The position numbers and the translations under genes were made by a program. The notes under the pieces are model-generated. The model was not told where the DNA came from, made no database searches, and was given only the letters and a program-made list of their open reading frames with translations. Below are positions 1-5,400 of a DNA stretch of 6,981 nucleotides, piece after piece; position 1 is the first letter of the stretch, and the number at the start of each line of letters is the position of its first letter. Source of the stretch: Collinsella sp. (lineage in GTDB: Bacteria > Actinomycetota > Coriobacteriia > Coriobacteriales > Coriobacteriaceae); assembly GCA_019419485.1 (NCBI GenBank), contig DXZV01000093.1, positions 1 through 6,981 on the forward strand, in the 5' to 3' direction.

Positions 1-144
1 GTGTGCATGCTGCTTACCGGTTCCGACTCCATCCGCGACGTCATGGCGTTCCCCAAGACGGCCAGCGGCTCCGACCTTATGTCGGGTGCTCCGAGTGCCG
101 TTTCCGGCGCCCAGCTCAAGGACGTCAGCCTGCGCCTGATGTAG
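1..144 (+). CDS. aspS: Aspartyl-tRNA synthetase, C-terminal end (partial)
   Basis: The reading frame is open from the first base and ends at TAG 142-144, giving the last 47 residues of a class II aminoacyl-tRNA synthetase. The protein charges tRNA-Asp (or tRNA-Asp/Asn) with aspartate in the cytoplasm. The diagnostic stretch is MLLTGSDSIRDVMAFPKTAS followed by a DLMSGAPS segment. In the bacterial AspS family this stretch lies directly after the motif 3 arginine (GLDR in E. coli) and near the C-terminus. The catalytic core, anticodon-binding domain and start codon lie outside the window. The tail after the APS motif is short, as in many AspS proteins. A terminator follows about 25 bases after the stop, so this gene is transcriptionally separate from the ebg locus. 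Identification is firm because the motif is highly conserved. Confidence 0.93.
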   Translation: MCMLLTGSDSIRDVMAFPKTASGSDLMSGAPSAVSGAQLKDVSLRLM

Positions 145-169
145 GCGATTGGCTCCATATTACCTGTAG

Positions 170-202
170 CGAGGGAAGGATGCGTGCCTTCCCTCGTTTG
201 TT
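170..202 (+). terminator. Intrinsic terminator after aspS
   Basis: A perfect 10-bp stem pairs CGAGGGAAGG (170-179) with CCTTCCCTCG (187-196) across a 7-base loop. It is followed directly by the T-rich run TTTGTT (197-202). It begins 26 bases after the aspS stop and fits a rho-independent terminator for that gene. There is no matching T-run for the opposite strand, so it should act on the plus strand only. Confidence 0.85.
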
Positions 203-241
203 ATGTGCCGAGGTTGTGAGGGTATAGGGTGACCGGACGTC

Positions 242-381
242 GCGGAAACTGCGACCCAGAATCCAGCCAAATAACGGGTCGCACTTTCCGGTTGAGCTTC
301 TGGCGGAAAGTACATCCCAGAATCGGCGTTCGGAATGGGCCGGGCTTTCCGCTAAAGCAGCCTAGCGGAAAGCCCGGCCCA
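242..381. repeat. Intergenic array of alternating direct and inverted GCGGAAA-N6-CCCA modules
   Basis: Three direct copies of GCGGAAA-N6-CCCAG start at 242, 303 and 365, each with exactly 13 bases from the start of GCGGAAA to CCCAG. Two inverted copies (GGG-N6-TTTCCG) lie between them at 276-291 and 336-352. The array is therefore a tandem repeat of a 61-62 base unit made of one direct and one inverted module, present about 2.3 times. The direct module at 242 folds with the inverted module at 276-290 (15 positions, one mismatch). The inverted module at 336-354 folds perfectly with the copy at 363-381. No coding potential is apparent. It fills the gap between the two converging genes and resembles a REP-like extragenic palindrome family. 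Confidence 0.8.
336..381 (-). terminator. Strong hairpin just past the regulator stop codon, possible terminator
   Basis: Bases 336-354 and 363-381 are perfectly complementary, giving a 19-bp GC-rich stem with an 8-base loop. On the minus strand the hairpin begins 5 bases after the regulator's stop codon (387-389), where a terminator would be expected. On neither strand is it followed by a good U-tract, since the minus strand continues with TTCCG. It may instead act as a pause site, an RNA 3'-end stabiliser, or simply part of the repeat array in which it lies. Confidence 0.45.
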
Positions 382-386
382 GTTTC

Positions 387-1403
387 CTACAGTGAGTCTC
401 TCTGAACGAGCTGCATGTGCATGACGGTGGTGGTGGGTACGGCGCCATTGATCATATCGAGCGCAATGCCTGCGGCCATGCGGCCTTCCTCGCGAAGCGG
501 CTGACGAATGGTCGTCAACGCGGGGACGCTGCGAGCTGCGACCTCGTGGTCATCGAAGCCCACGACCGAAATGTCTTTGGGTACGCTAATTCCTGCTTCG
601 TTGAATGCGGCGATAACGCCGGTTGCGATACGGTCCGATCCGCATAGCACGCCGTCGGCATGTATTTCGCGCGCGAGCAACCGCCGCGTGGCTTGGTAGC
701 CGTCTCCGCTGCTCCATCCGGTATAGATGACATTTTCATCCGGAAGGCTTTCGCCCAAAATTGCACGGTAGCCGCGAAGGCGGTCGATGACGGCGGGGTT
801 ATCCTGCGGCCCCAGCACGGCAACGATGTCCTTGCGTCCGCGATCTTTCATAGCGAGCGCCGCAAAGCGTCCGCCCTCTTCGTCGTCGGAGTAGACCGTC
901 GAGAACACGTCGCGATAGGGATGGCCCTCGAGCTGGCCGCATAACACAGTGGGTACGCCCAGCTCGCGCAGCACCTCGAGCAGCTCACTGCCCTTGTAGG
1001 GCGAGACGTCGATGACGGCGTCAAACGAGCGGCGCTCAAAATGCGCGCGTGCGCGGTTGCGCTCATGCGAGGAAGATGCCTGCAAGATCACGGGCAAGTA
1101 AGACGACTCCGAAAGTTCCTCGGTAATGCCGCTTAAAAACTCACTGTAGGTGGGATCGCTAAACAGCTCGCTCAAAGGCTCGGTAACCAGTACGGCGATA
1201 ATTTCCGTGCGTCCGACGGCGAGCGCCCGGCCGCGTGCGTTGGGAACGAAGTTAACCTTTTTCGCCGCTGCGCGGACGCGCTTTTTAGTTTCCTCGCTAA
1301 TGCGGGGGGAGTCGTTGAGGGCACGCGATGCCGTGGAGCGCGAAACACCGGCAGCTTCAGCAACCTCGGCAAGCGTGGGTGCGGTGCGTGCTGGTTGGGT
1401 CAT
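387..1403 (-). CDS. LacI-family transcriptional regulator, likely repressor of the ebg operon
   Basis: The 338-residue product has the standard length and layout of a LacI/GalR repressor. An N-terminal helix-turn-helix spans about residues 10-31 (TLAEVAEAAGVSRSTASRAL). A hinge segment follows around 54-66 (PNARGRALAVGRT), with the Leu61 expected to wedge into the operator centre. A periplasmic-binding-protein-like effector domain runs from about 68 to 338. It includes DRLRGYR and CGSDRIATG, whose Asp257 sits where family members contact the sugar ligand. The recognition helix has Arg22-Ser23 at the positions of LacI Tyr17-Gln18, which set operator specificity. The start ATG at 1403 has AGGAGA four bases upstream. 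The gene diverges from ebgA, and three identical palindromes lie in between, so it most likely represses ebgA-ebgC and is induced by a galactoside or its product. It is not an obvious orthologue of E. coli EbgR, so I give no symbol. The inducer is not readable from sequence. Confidence 0.9.
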   Translation of the reverse strand: MTQPARTAPTLAEVAEAAGVSRSTASRALNDSPRISEETKKRVRAAAKKVNFVPNARGRALAVGRTEIIAVLVTEPLSELFSDPTYSEFLSGITEELSESSYLPVILQASSSHERNRARAHFERRSFDAVIDVSPYKGSELLEVLRELGVPTVLCGQLEGHPYRDVFSTVYSDDEEGGRFAALAMKDRGRKDIVAVLGPQDNPAVIDRLRGYRAILGESLPDENVIYTGWSSGDGYQATRRLLAREIHADGVLCGSDRIATGVIAAFNEAGISVPKDISVVGFDDHEVAARSVPALTTIRQPLREEGRMAAGIALDMINGAVPTTTVMHMQLVQRDSL

Positions 1404-1407
1404 GGCG

Positions 1408-1413
1408 TCTCCT
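1408..1413 (-). promoter_or_regulatory. Ribosome binding site of the LacI-family regulator
   Basis: AGGAGA on the minus strand lies four bases before the ATG at 1403. It supports this start over later in-frame codons. The start also leaves the usual short tail of about ten residues before the helix-turn-helix. Confidence 0.75.
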
Positions 1414-1463
1414 GTGCAATTGGGTCGGTGGGCTATCGATAAAGGCTAATGCGGATACAGATT

Positions 1464-1469
1464 ACTATA
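1464..1469 (-). promoter_or_regulatory. Possible -10 box for the regulator gene
   Basis: Read on the minus strand this is TATAGT, matching five of six bases of the sigma-70-type -10 consensus. It lies about 60 bases upstream of the regulator's start codon. No good -35 hexamer is visible at 16-18 bases, so the promoter would be weak or dependent on another factor. The call rests on one hexamer. Confidence 0.35.
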
Positions 1470-1533
1470 GCGCGCGTGAACGGCGTCCATGGTATCCGGT
1501 GACCGGTGTCGTTTTGCAATCAAACTGCGACTG

Positions 1534-1606
1534 AGCACGGCATGTATGGGCGAGACATAGGCAGGCGCGACAGTTGCCTGTGAGTTCAAGAACGATGCCC
1601 CGTGCT
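1534..1606. other. Imperfect long hairpin of unknown role
   Basis: AGCACGG (1534-1540) can pair with CCGTGCT (1600-1606). Inside it, CAGGC (1562-1566) pairs with GCCTG (1576-1580). The structure lies upstream of the proposed ebgA promoter, so it would not be in that mRNA unless a further upstream start is used. It could be chance folding of GC-rich DNA. Confidence 0.25.
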
Positions 1607-1611
1607 GTGCA

Positions 1612-1623
1612 CCTAAGCTTAGG
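1612..1623. promoter_or_regulatory. 12-bp perfect palindrome, possible second regulator site
   Basis: CCTAAGCTTAGG is a perfect palindrome about 34 bp (centre to centre) upstream of the first operator. Its sequence is unrelated to the CAACCGGTTG operators, so it may bind a different dimeric factor such as a global carbon regulator. One occurrence in the window makes this a weak call. Confidence 0.3.
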
Positions 1624-1639
1624 GTGACATAAGTAGCAT

Positions 1640-1660
1640 GGTTGTACAACCGGTTGCACC
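1640..1660. promoter_or_regulatory. Operator O1 for a LacI-family repressor
   Basis: It contains the 14-bp motif ACAACCGGTTGCAC (1646-1659) with the perfect 10-bp core CAACCGGTTG at 1647-1656, centred on a CpG as is usual for LacI-family operators. It overlaps a second perfect palindrome, GGTTGTACAACC (1640-1651). There are thus three consecutive half-sites in alternating orientation, which could allow two binding registers. It is the most upstream of the three copies. Confidence 0.8.
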
Positions 1661-1688
1661 GTTAATCCGACAAAATCGACCGTTCGGC

Positions 1689-1705
1689 GGACAACCGGTT
1701 GCACA
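1689..1705. promoter_or_regulatory. Operator O2 overlapping the likely ebgA -35
   Basis: GGACAACCGGTTGCACA carries the same core at 1692-1701. Its centre is 45 bp downstream of O1. It overlaps the proposed -35 hexamer at 1699-1704, so a bound repressor would block polymerase. Confidence 0.82.
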
Positions 1706-1728
1706 GATTTTTGTACCGCCCGTAAGAT
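1699..1728 (+). promoter_or_regulatory. Likely ebgA-ebgC promoter
   Basis: The best pair of hexamers is TTGCAC (1699-1704) and TAAGAT (1723-1728), separated by 18 bp. This would place the start of transcription near 1735, with a leader of about 45 bases. Neither hexamer is close to consensus (three and four matches). The main support is position: O2 covers the -35 and O3 covers the expected start, a typical repressor arrangement. Confidence 0.45.
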
Positions 1729-1730
1729 AA

Positions 1731-1747
1731 GGACAACCGGTTGCACA
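1731..1747. promoter_or_regulatory. Operator O3 at the likely ebgA transcription start
   Basis: This site is identical to O2 over 17 bases (GGACAACCGGTTGCACA), with its core at 1734-1743. Its centre lies 42 bp, close to four helical turns, from O2, so repressors on the two sites would sit on the same face of the DNA. It is 33 bases upstream of the ebgA start codon. Confidence 0.82.
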
Positions 1748-1766
1748 AAGAAGCACTACGATGACG

Positions 1767-1772
1767 AAGGAG
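1767..1772 (+). promoter_or_regulatory. Ribosome binding site of ebgA
   Basis: AAGGAG lies seven bases before the ATG at 1780, which is near-ideal spacing. It fixes this start over the later in-frame ATG codons. Confidence 0.85.
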
Positions 1773-1779
1773 CATCACC

Positions 1780-4700
1780 ATGGACGCCATTAACGATTGG
1801 GAAAACCAAGCGCTCACCCACAGGAACCGCCTGGCACCCCATGCGTACTTTATGGGTTATGAGACCGCCGATCTCGCCGCTACGTACAGCCGCGAGCTGT
1901 CGCGCGGATTTGTCCAGCTGTCCGGCTCGTGGCAGTTCCGCCTTTTTGAGGGCCCCGCGGCCGTCTCCAACGAAGCACTTTGCACGTACAAGCCCGAGTG
2001 GGATCACGTGGAGGTTCCGCACCTGTGGCAGGTAGACGGCTATGGCAACCTTGCCTACACCGACGAGGGTTTTCCGTTCCCGGTGGATCAGCCGTTCGTT
2101 CCCTCCGACGACCCTACGGGCGTCTACCAGCGCATCGTCAACCTTCCCGCCGTGCCTGCCGGCGCTCGCGAGATTATTCGCTTCGACGGTATCGAGAGCT
2201 ACGGCGAGCTGTATGTCAACGGCAAGTTTATCGGCATGACCAAGGGTTCGCGCCTGTCCGCCGAGTTTGACGTGACCGACGCGCTCGTCGAGGGCGACAA
2301 CCTGTTTGCGGTCAAGGTTCTGCAGTACAGCGATGGTAGCTACATCGAGGACCAGGACATGTGGTGGGCATCGGGCATCTTCCGCGATGTGTACCTCATG
2401 CAGCGTCCCGCCGCGCATCTGGTCGACTTTAGGTTCCGCACGCACCGCGAGGGCGATGCCGCTCTGATCACGCTCGATACGGTTGCCGAGGGCGCAAGTC
2501 GCGTCGTGTATACGCTCAGCGATGGCCAGAATGTGGTCGCTACGGGCGAGTGCGTCGACGGCCATGCCGAGTGCAGCGTTGCCGATGCCCACTTCTGGAA
2601 CCCCGAGGACCCCTTCCTCTATGACCTTACGCTTGAGGTCTACGACGGCGACGAGATCAGCGAGTACGTTCCGCATCGCCAAGGCCTTGCCGAGGTGACG
2701 GTCGAGGGCAATCATATCTACCTTAACGGCACCTACTTTAAGATGCATGGCGTCAACCGCCACGACCACGACGATCACAAGGGCCGCGCCGTGGGTCTCG
2801 AGCGCATGCGCCGCGACCTGGAGCTCATGAAGCAGCACAACATCAACGCGGTGCGCACGTCCCACTACGCCAACGATCCGCGCTTCTACGAGCTGTGCGA
2901 CGAGTACGGCATCATGCTGGTCGCCGAGACCGATATGGAGAGCCACGGCTTCGAGAATATCGGCAATATCGCCCTGGTCACCGACGACCCTGCCTGGGAG
3001 CCGGCTTACGTTGACCGTGTTGAGCGCCTGGTGATGCAGGAACGCAACCACGCGTGCATCATCATGTGGTCGATGGGCAACGAGAGCGGTTATGGCTGCA
3101 ACATCCGCGCGATGTACGCCAAAGCTCACGAGCTCGACGGTCGTCCGGTCCACTACGAGGAGGATCGCAACGCCGATACCGTCGACGTCATTTCCACCAT
3201 GTACTCCCGCGTGTCGCAGATGAACGACTTTGGCGAGCATCCGTTCCCCAAGCCGCGCATCAACTGCGAGTACGGCCACTCCATGGGTAATGGTCCCGGA
3301 GGCCTGTCCGAGTACCAGGAGGTCTTCGATCGCTGGGATTGCATCCAAGGCCAGTTTATTTGGGAATGGTGCGACCACGGTTTGGCTGCTGTGACCGAGG
3401 ACGGCGTTGCCTACGACATATATGGCGGCGACAACGGCGATTACCCCAACAACAGCAACTTCTGCATCGACGGCATGGTGTTCCCCTGGCAGCAGCCGAG
3501 CCCGGGCCTTACCGAGTACGGCCAGGTCATCTGCCCGGTTCGCATGGCCTACGATGCCGAGGCGGGCGAGCTGACCGTCACCAACAAGCGTTGGTTTACC
3601 ACCCTCGAGGATGTCTGCCTGTCGGCGGAGACCCTGGTGGACGGCGACGTGGTCTGCCGCAAGACGCTCATGCCCGGTGCGGTTGCCCCCGGCGAGTCCG
3701 TCCAGCTTCCGCTGGTGATTCGCGAGGCCGCAGTGGGCGAGACCCTGCTGACCGTGCACGCCTACACCATGGCGGCTCACGCCTGGTGCGAGCCGATGTT
3801 CCAACTGGGTGCAAGCCAGTTTGCCATCGCAAACCATCCGGCGCCGGCAATTGCCGCCCCCACTCGTCCTGAGCTTACGGTCGAGGAGACCGAGCAGGAG
3901 ATTCGTATTCGCTCCCTCAACGGCGAGCTGACCTTCAGCAAGGTCAACGGTACCGTGAGCGAGTGGAAGGCATCCGGTCGCGACGTCATGACCTCCGGTC
4001 CCCAGGTTGGTTTTTGGCATCCGCTCGTCGATAGCCACGCCCAGGAGTACGACTCCCTGTGGAAGGATAACTTCATCGATGTGATGCAGACGTCTACCCG
4101 CAATGTTTCTTGGAAGCAGGACGACAATGCGGTCGTCGTTACCGTGAGCCAGCGTATCGCTCCTCCCGTCCGCGCGTTCGGCATGCGCGTCGAGCTCGTC
4201 TATACCGTGCTTCCGAGTGGCCGCGTCGACCTCAAGGTTTCCGGCGAGCCCTACGGCGACTATTCGGACATTATCCCGCGCATCGGCATCTCCTTCGAGG
4301 TTCCCGGTTGTGATCGTGCCGTCGAGTGGTATGGCCATGGCCCGGGCGAGAACTATCCGGACTCGCTGCGCGCCAACCCGGTCGGTCATTACCGCACTAC
4401 GGTCGACGACATGTTCACGCCCTACGTTATGCCCCAGGACTGCGCCAACCGCGAGGGTACCCGCTGGGTCGCCCTGCGCTCCAGCCACGGTGACGGTCTG
4501 GTCGTGACGCGTCCGAGCGACGCCGCTTCCAATCCGTTCTCGTTCTCCGCATGGCCCTATAGCTGCGAGGCTATCGATAATGCCAAGCATGTCTACGATC
4601 TTGTCCCGGGCGACACGGTTACGGTCAACATCAACGACCAGCTGCTCGGCCTTGGCTCGAACTCTTGGGGTTCCGAGGTGCTCGATTCCTATCGCACCCG

Positions 4701-4788
4701 TTTTGAGAGCTTCAGCTTTGAGGTGTCCCTGCGACCGCTGACGTCTGCCGATCTGGCTCAGGCGCTGGCACCCATTAAGGAGGCATAA
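1780..4788 (+). CDS. ebgA: Beta-galactosidase large subunit, EbgA type (GH2)
   Basis: The 1002-residue cytoplasmic enzyme hydrolyses terminal beta-D-galactosides by the retaining mechanism of glycoside hydrolase family 2. The domain order matches LacZ/EbgA: a jelly-roll sugar-binding domain (about 30-210), an Ig-like domain (210-305), a TIM barrel (320-590), a second Ig-like domain (590-690) and the C-terminal beta-sandwich (705-985). The acid/base is Glu435 in WSMGNESGYG and the nucleophile is Glu497 in CEYGHSMGNG. Asp185 (SDGSYIEDQDMWW) matches LacZ Asp201. From memory, it resembles E. coli EbgA more than LacZ: WENQALTHRNRLAP near the start, YTDEGFPFP, and GLGSNSWGSEVLDS near the end. Asp95 and Trp963 correspond to EbgA Asp92 and Trp977, both in the unevolved state. 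It is slightly shorter at the C-terminus than E. coli EbgA, which has about 1030 residues. There is no signal peptide. It is the first gene of the operon, below three operators. The ebgC ribosome site lies in its last codons, suggesting coupled expression and assembly with EbgC. The true substrate is uncertain. Confidence 0.96.
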   Translation: MDAINDWENQALTHRNRLAPHAYFMGYETADLAATYSRELSRGFVQLSGSWQFRLFEGPAAVSNEALCTYKPEWDHVEVPHLWQVDGYGNLAYTDEGFPFPVDQPFVPSDDPTGVYQRIVNLPAVPAGAREIIRFDGIESYGELYVNGKFIGMTKGSRLSAEFDVTDALVEGDNLFAVKVLQYSDGSYIEDQDMWWASGIFRDVYLMQRPAAHLVDFRFRTHREGDAALITLDTVAEGASRVVYTLSDGQNVVATGECVDGHAECSVADAHFWNPEDPFLYDLTLEVYDGDEISEYVPHRQGLAEVTVEGNHIYLNGTYFKMHGVNRHDHDDHKGRAVGLERMRRDLELMKQHNINAVRTSHYANDPRFYELCDEYGIMLVAETDMESHGFENIGNIALVTDDPAWEPAYVDRVERLVMQERNHACIIMWSMGNESGYGCNIRAMYAKAHELDGRPVHYEEDRNADTVDVISTMYSRVSQMNDFGEHPFPKPRINCEYGHSMGNGPGGLSEYQEVFDRWDCIQGQFIWEWCDHGLAAVTEDGVAYDIYGGDNGDYPNNSNFCIDGMVFPWQQPSPGLTEYGQVICPVRMAYDAEAGELTVTNKRWFTTLEDVCLSAETLVDGDVVCRKTLMPGAVAPGESVQLPLVIREAAVGETLLTVHAYTMAAHAWCEPMFQLGASQFAIANHPAPAIAAPTRPELTVEETEQEIRIRSLNGELTFSKVNGTVSEWKASGRDVMTSGPQVGFWHPLVDSHAQEYDSLWKDNFIDVMQTSTRNVSWKQDDNAVVVTVSQRIAPPVRAFGMRVELVYTVLPSGRVDLKVSGEPYGDYSDIIPRIGISFEVPGCDRAVEWYGHGPGENYPDSLRANPVGHYRTTVDDMFTPYVMPQDCANREGTRWVALRSSHGDGLVVTRPSDAASNPFSFSAWPYSCEAIDNAKHVYDLVPGDTVTVNINDQLLGLGSNSWGSEVLDSYRTRFESFSFEVSLRPLTSADLAQALAPIKEA
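4777..4783 (+). promoter_or_regulatory. Ribosome binding site of ebgC within the end of ebgA
   Basis: AAGGAGG is a full anti-16S match, lies eight bases before the ebgC ATG, and is embedded in the last sense codons of ebgA. Ribosomes finishing ebgA would therefore pass over it, favouring translational coupling and balanced subunit amounts. Confidence 0.88.
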
Positions 4789-4791
4789 GTC

Positions 4792-5247
4792 ATGCATATC
4801 TTTAACTCGCGTGCCGATTTCGACGCCCAGATGAAGTCCGTCAAGAAGTGGATGCGTACCGGTCAGGCACTCGACGGCGTTTCTGAACTGCAGCACGATG
4901 TGGCGTACTCTATCGGCGACTCGCTGGTGTATTGGTGGGTGAACGCCCACGAGGCGGCTACTGCCGATCTGGTCGGTCACCGTCGCTACCATGCCGTGCT
5001 CGCCCCGCTCGACGGCAATCTGACCGTTGAGGTGGCTTCCAAGGCCGATCTTACCTGTACGCGCGCCTACAGCGATATCGATGATCGCGAGCGCTTTGAG
5101 GGTACGGGGGAGACCGTGACGATTCCCACCGGCGGCGTTGCCGTCGTCGAAATTGACGAGGCCTACCGTGTCGTGGCCGATGCCGCGGATCCCCGCGTCG
5201 TGGTACTGCACGTGACAGTCGAAGGTTATTCCTTCCCCAACAAGTAG
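4792..5247 (+). CDS. ebgC: Beta-galactosidase small subunit, EbgC type (YhcH/YjgK/YiaL family)
   Basis: The 151-residue protein matches E. coli EbgC in length and along its whole extent as I recall it: KKW near residue 20, VAYSIGDSLVYW at about 37-48, GHRRYH at 62-67, GETVTI near 107-112, EAYR at 123-126 and a final EGYSFPNK. The family folds as a cupin-like beta-sandwich. In E. coli, EbgC associates with EbgA and is needed for full activity. Relatives such as YhcH act on sugar ring forms, so an anomerase-like role is possible. The stretch after HRRY reads HAVLAPLDG, lacking the histidine that E. coli EbgC has at the equivalent of Leu70 (FEVHYYLQG). A metal site, if the family uses one, may differ here. 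The gene begins three bases after the ebgA stop and shares its transcript. No signal peptide or membrane segment is seen. A gap of about 150 bases with hairpins separates it from the permease. Confidence 0.93.
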   Translation: MHIFNSRADFDAQMKSVKKWMRTGQALDGVSELQHDVAYSIGDSLVYWWVNAHEAATADLVGHRRYHAVLAPLDGNLTVEVASKADLTCTRAYSDIDDRERFEGTGETVTIPTGGVAVVEIDEAYRVVADAADPRVVVLHVTVEGYSFPNK

Positions 5248-5251
5248 TATT

Positions 5252-5265
5252 CGTCCGCCTGGACG
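5252..5265 (+). other. Small hairpin directly after ebgC
   Basis: CGTCC (5252-5256) and GGACG (5261-5265) form a 5-bp stem with a GCCT loop, followed by TTTGCTT. It lies four bases past the ebgC stop. It is too short for a strong terminator. Its arms are also complementary to the arms of the terminator-like hairpin at 5334-5364, so the two could form alternative pairings. Confidence 0.4.
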
Positions 5266-5280
5266 TTTGCTTCGCGCCGT

Positions 5281-5324
5281 TAAGGGGGATGGATTTGTTG
5301 ACTCCCTTTTCCCCATTCCCCTTA
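5281..5324 (+). other. 12-bp hairpin between ebgC and the permease gene
   Basis: TAAGGGGGATGG (5281-5292) pairs with CCATTCCCCTTA (5313-5324) with one G-U pair and a 20-base loop. No U-tract follows, so it is more likely an mRNA processing or stabilising structure than a terminator. It could protect the ebgA-ebgC message from 3' decay. Confidence 0.5.
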
Positions 5325-5333
5325 GCAGGTGCG

Positions 5334-5368
5334 CCGTCCGTGTTTGCACTTGCAGCTCGGACGGTTTT
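5334..5368 (+). terminator. Terminator-like hairpin ahead of the permease gene
   Basis: CCGTCCG (5334-5340) pairs with CGGACGG (5358-5364), which is followed at once by TTTT (5365-5368). The 7-bp stem is GC-rich but the loop is long (17 bases) and the T-run short, so termination is probably partial. It would lower permease expression relative to ebgA-ebgC, or respond to an alternative fold with the hairpin at 5252-5265. Confidence 0.5.
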
Positions 5369-5390
5369 AGATGACATTTAACAGATGATT

Positions 5391-5396
5391 GGGAGG
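5391..5396 (+). promoter_or_regulatory. Ribosome binding site that sets the permease start
   Basis: GGGAGG precedes the ATG at 5401 by four bases. The upstream in-frame TTG at 5389 would place the ribosome site inside the gene and has no ribosome site of its own, so the ATG is preferred. Confidence 0.75.
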
Positions 5397-5400
5397 GCTT

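Larger units (their letters stand above)
1404..1779. promoter_or_regulatory. Divergent control region between the regulator gene and ebgA
   Basis: This 376-base gap lacks a credible gene: the short open frames that cross it resemble nothing and have no convincing ribosome sites. It holds the regulator's ribosome site and a possible -10 box on the left. In the middle are an imperfect long hairpin and a 12-bp palindrome. On the right, from about 1640, lie three operators, the likely ebgA promoter and the ebgA ribosome site. The right half is more AT-rich than the surrounding genes, as expected for promoter DNA. The stretch from about 1510 to 1610 has no assigned role. Confidence 0.8.

Noticed and set aside
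242..381. CRISPR-like array
   Set aside because: Repeats alternate in orientation, are only about 17 bases with a variable middle, and there are too few units. No cas gene is present in the window.
1465..1746. A 93-codon minus-strand open frame in the divergent region with repeated QPVV
   Set aside because: The repeated residues are the translated operator palindromes, and the frame covers the promoter region. There is no ribosome site or family match.
3339..3872. A 177-codon plus-strand open frame within ebgA
   Set aside because: It is out of frame with a well-conserved GH2 domain, its arginine- and proline-rich product is typical of shadow frames, and no ribosome site was found.
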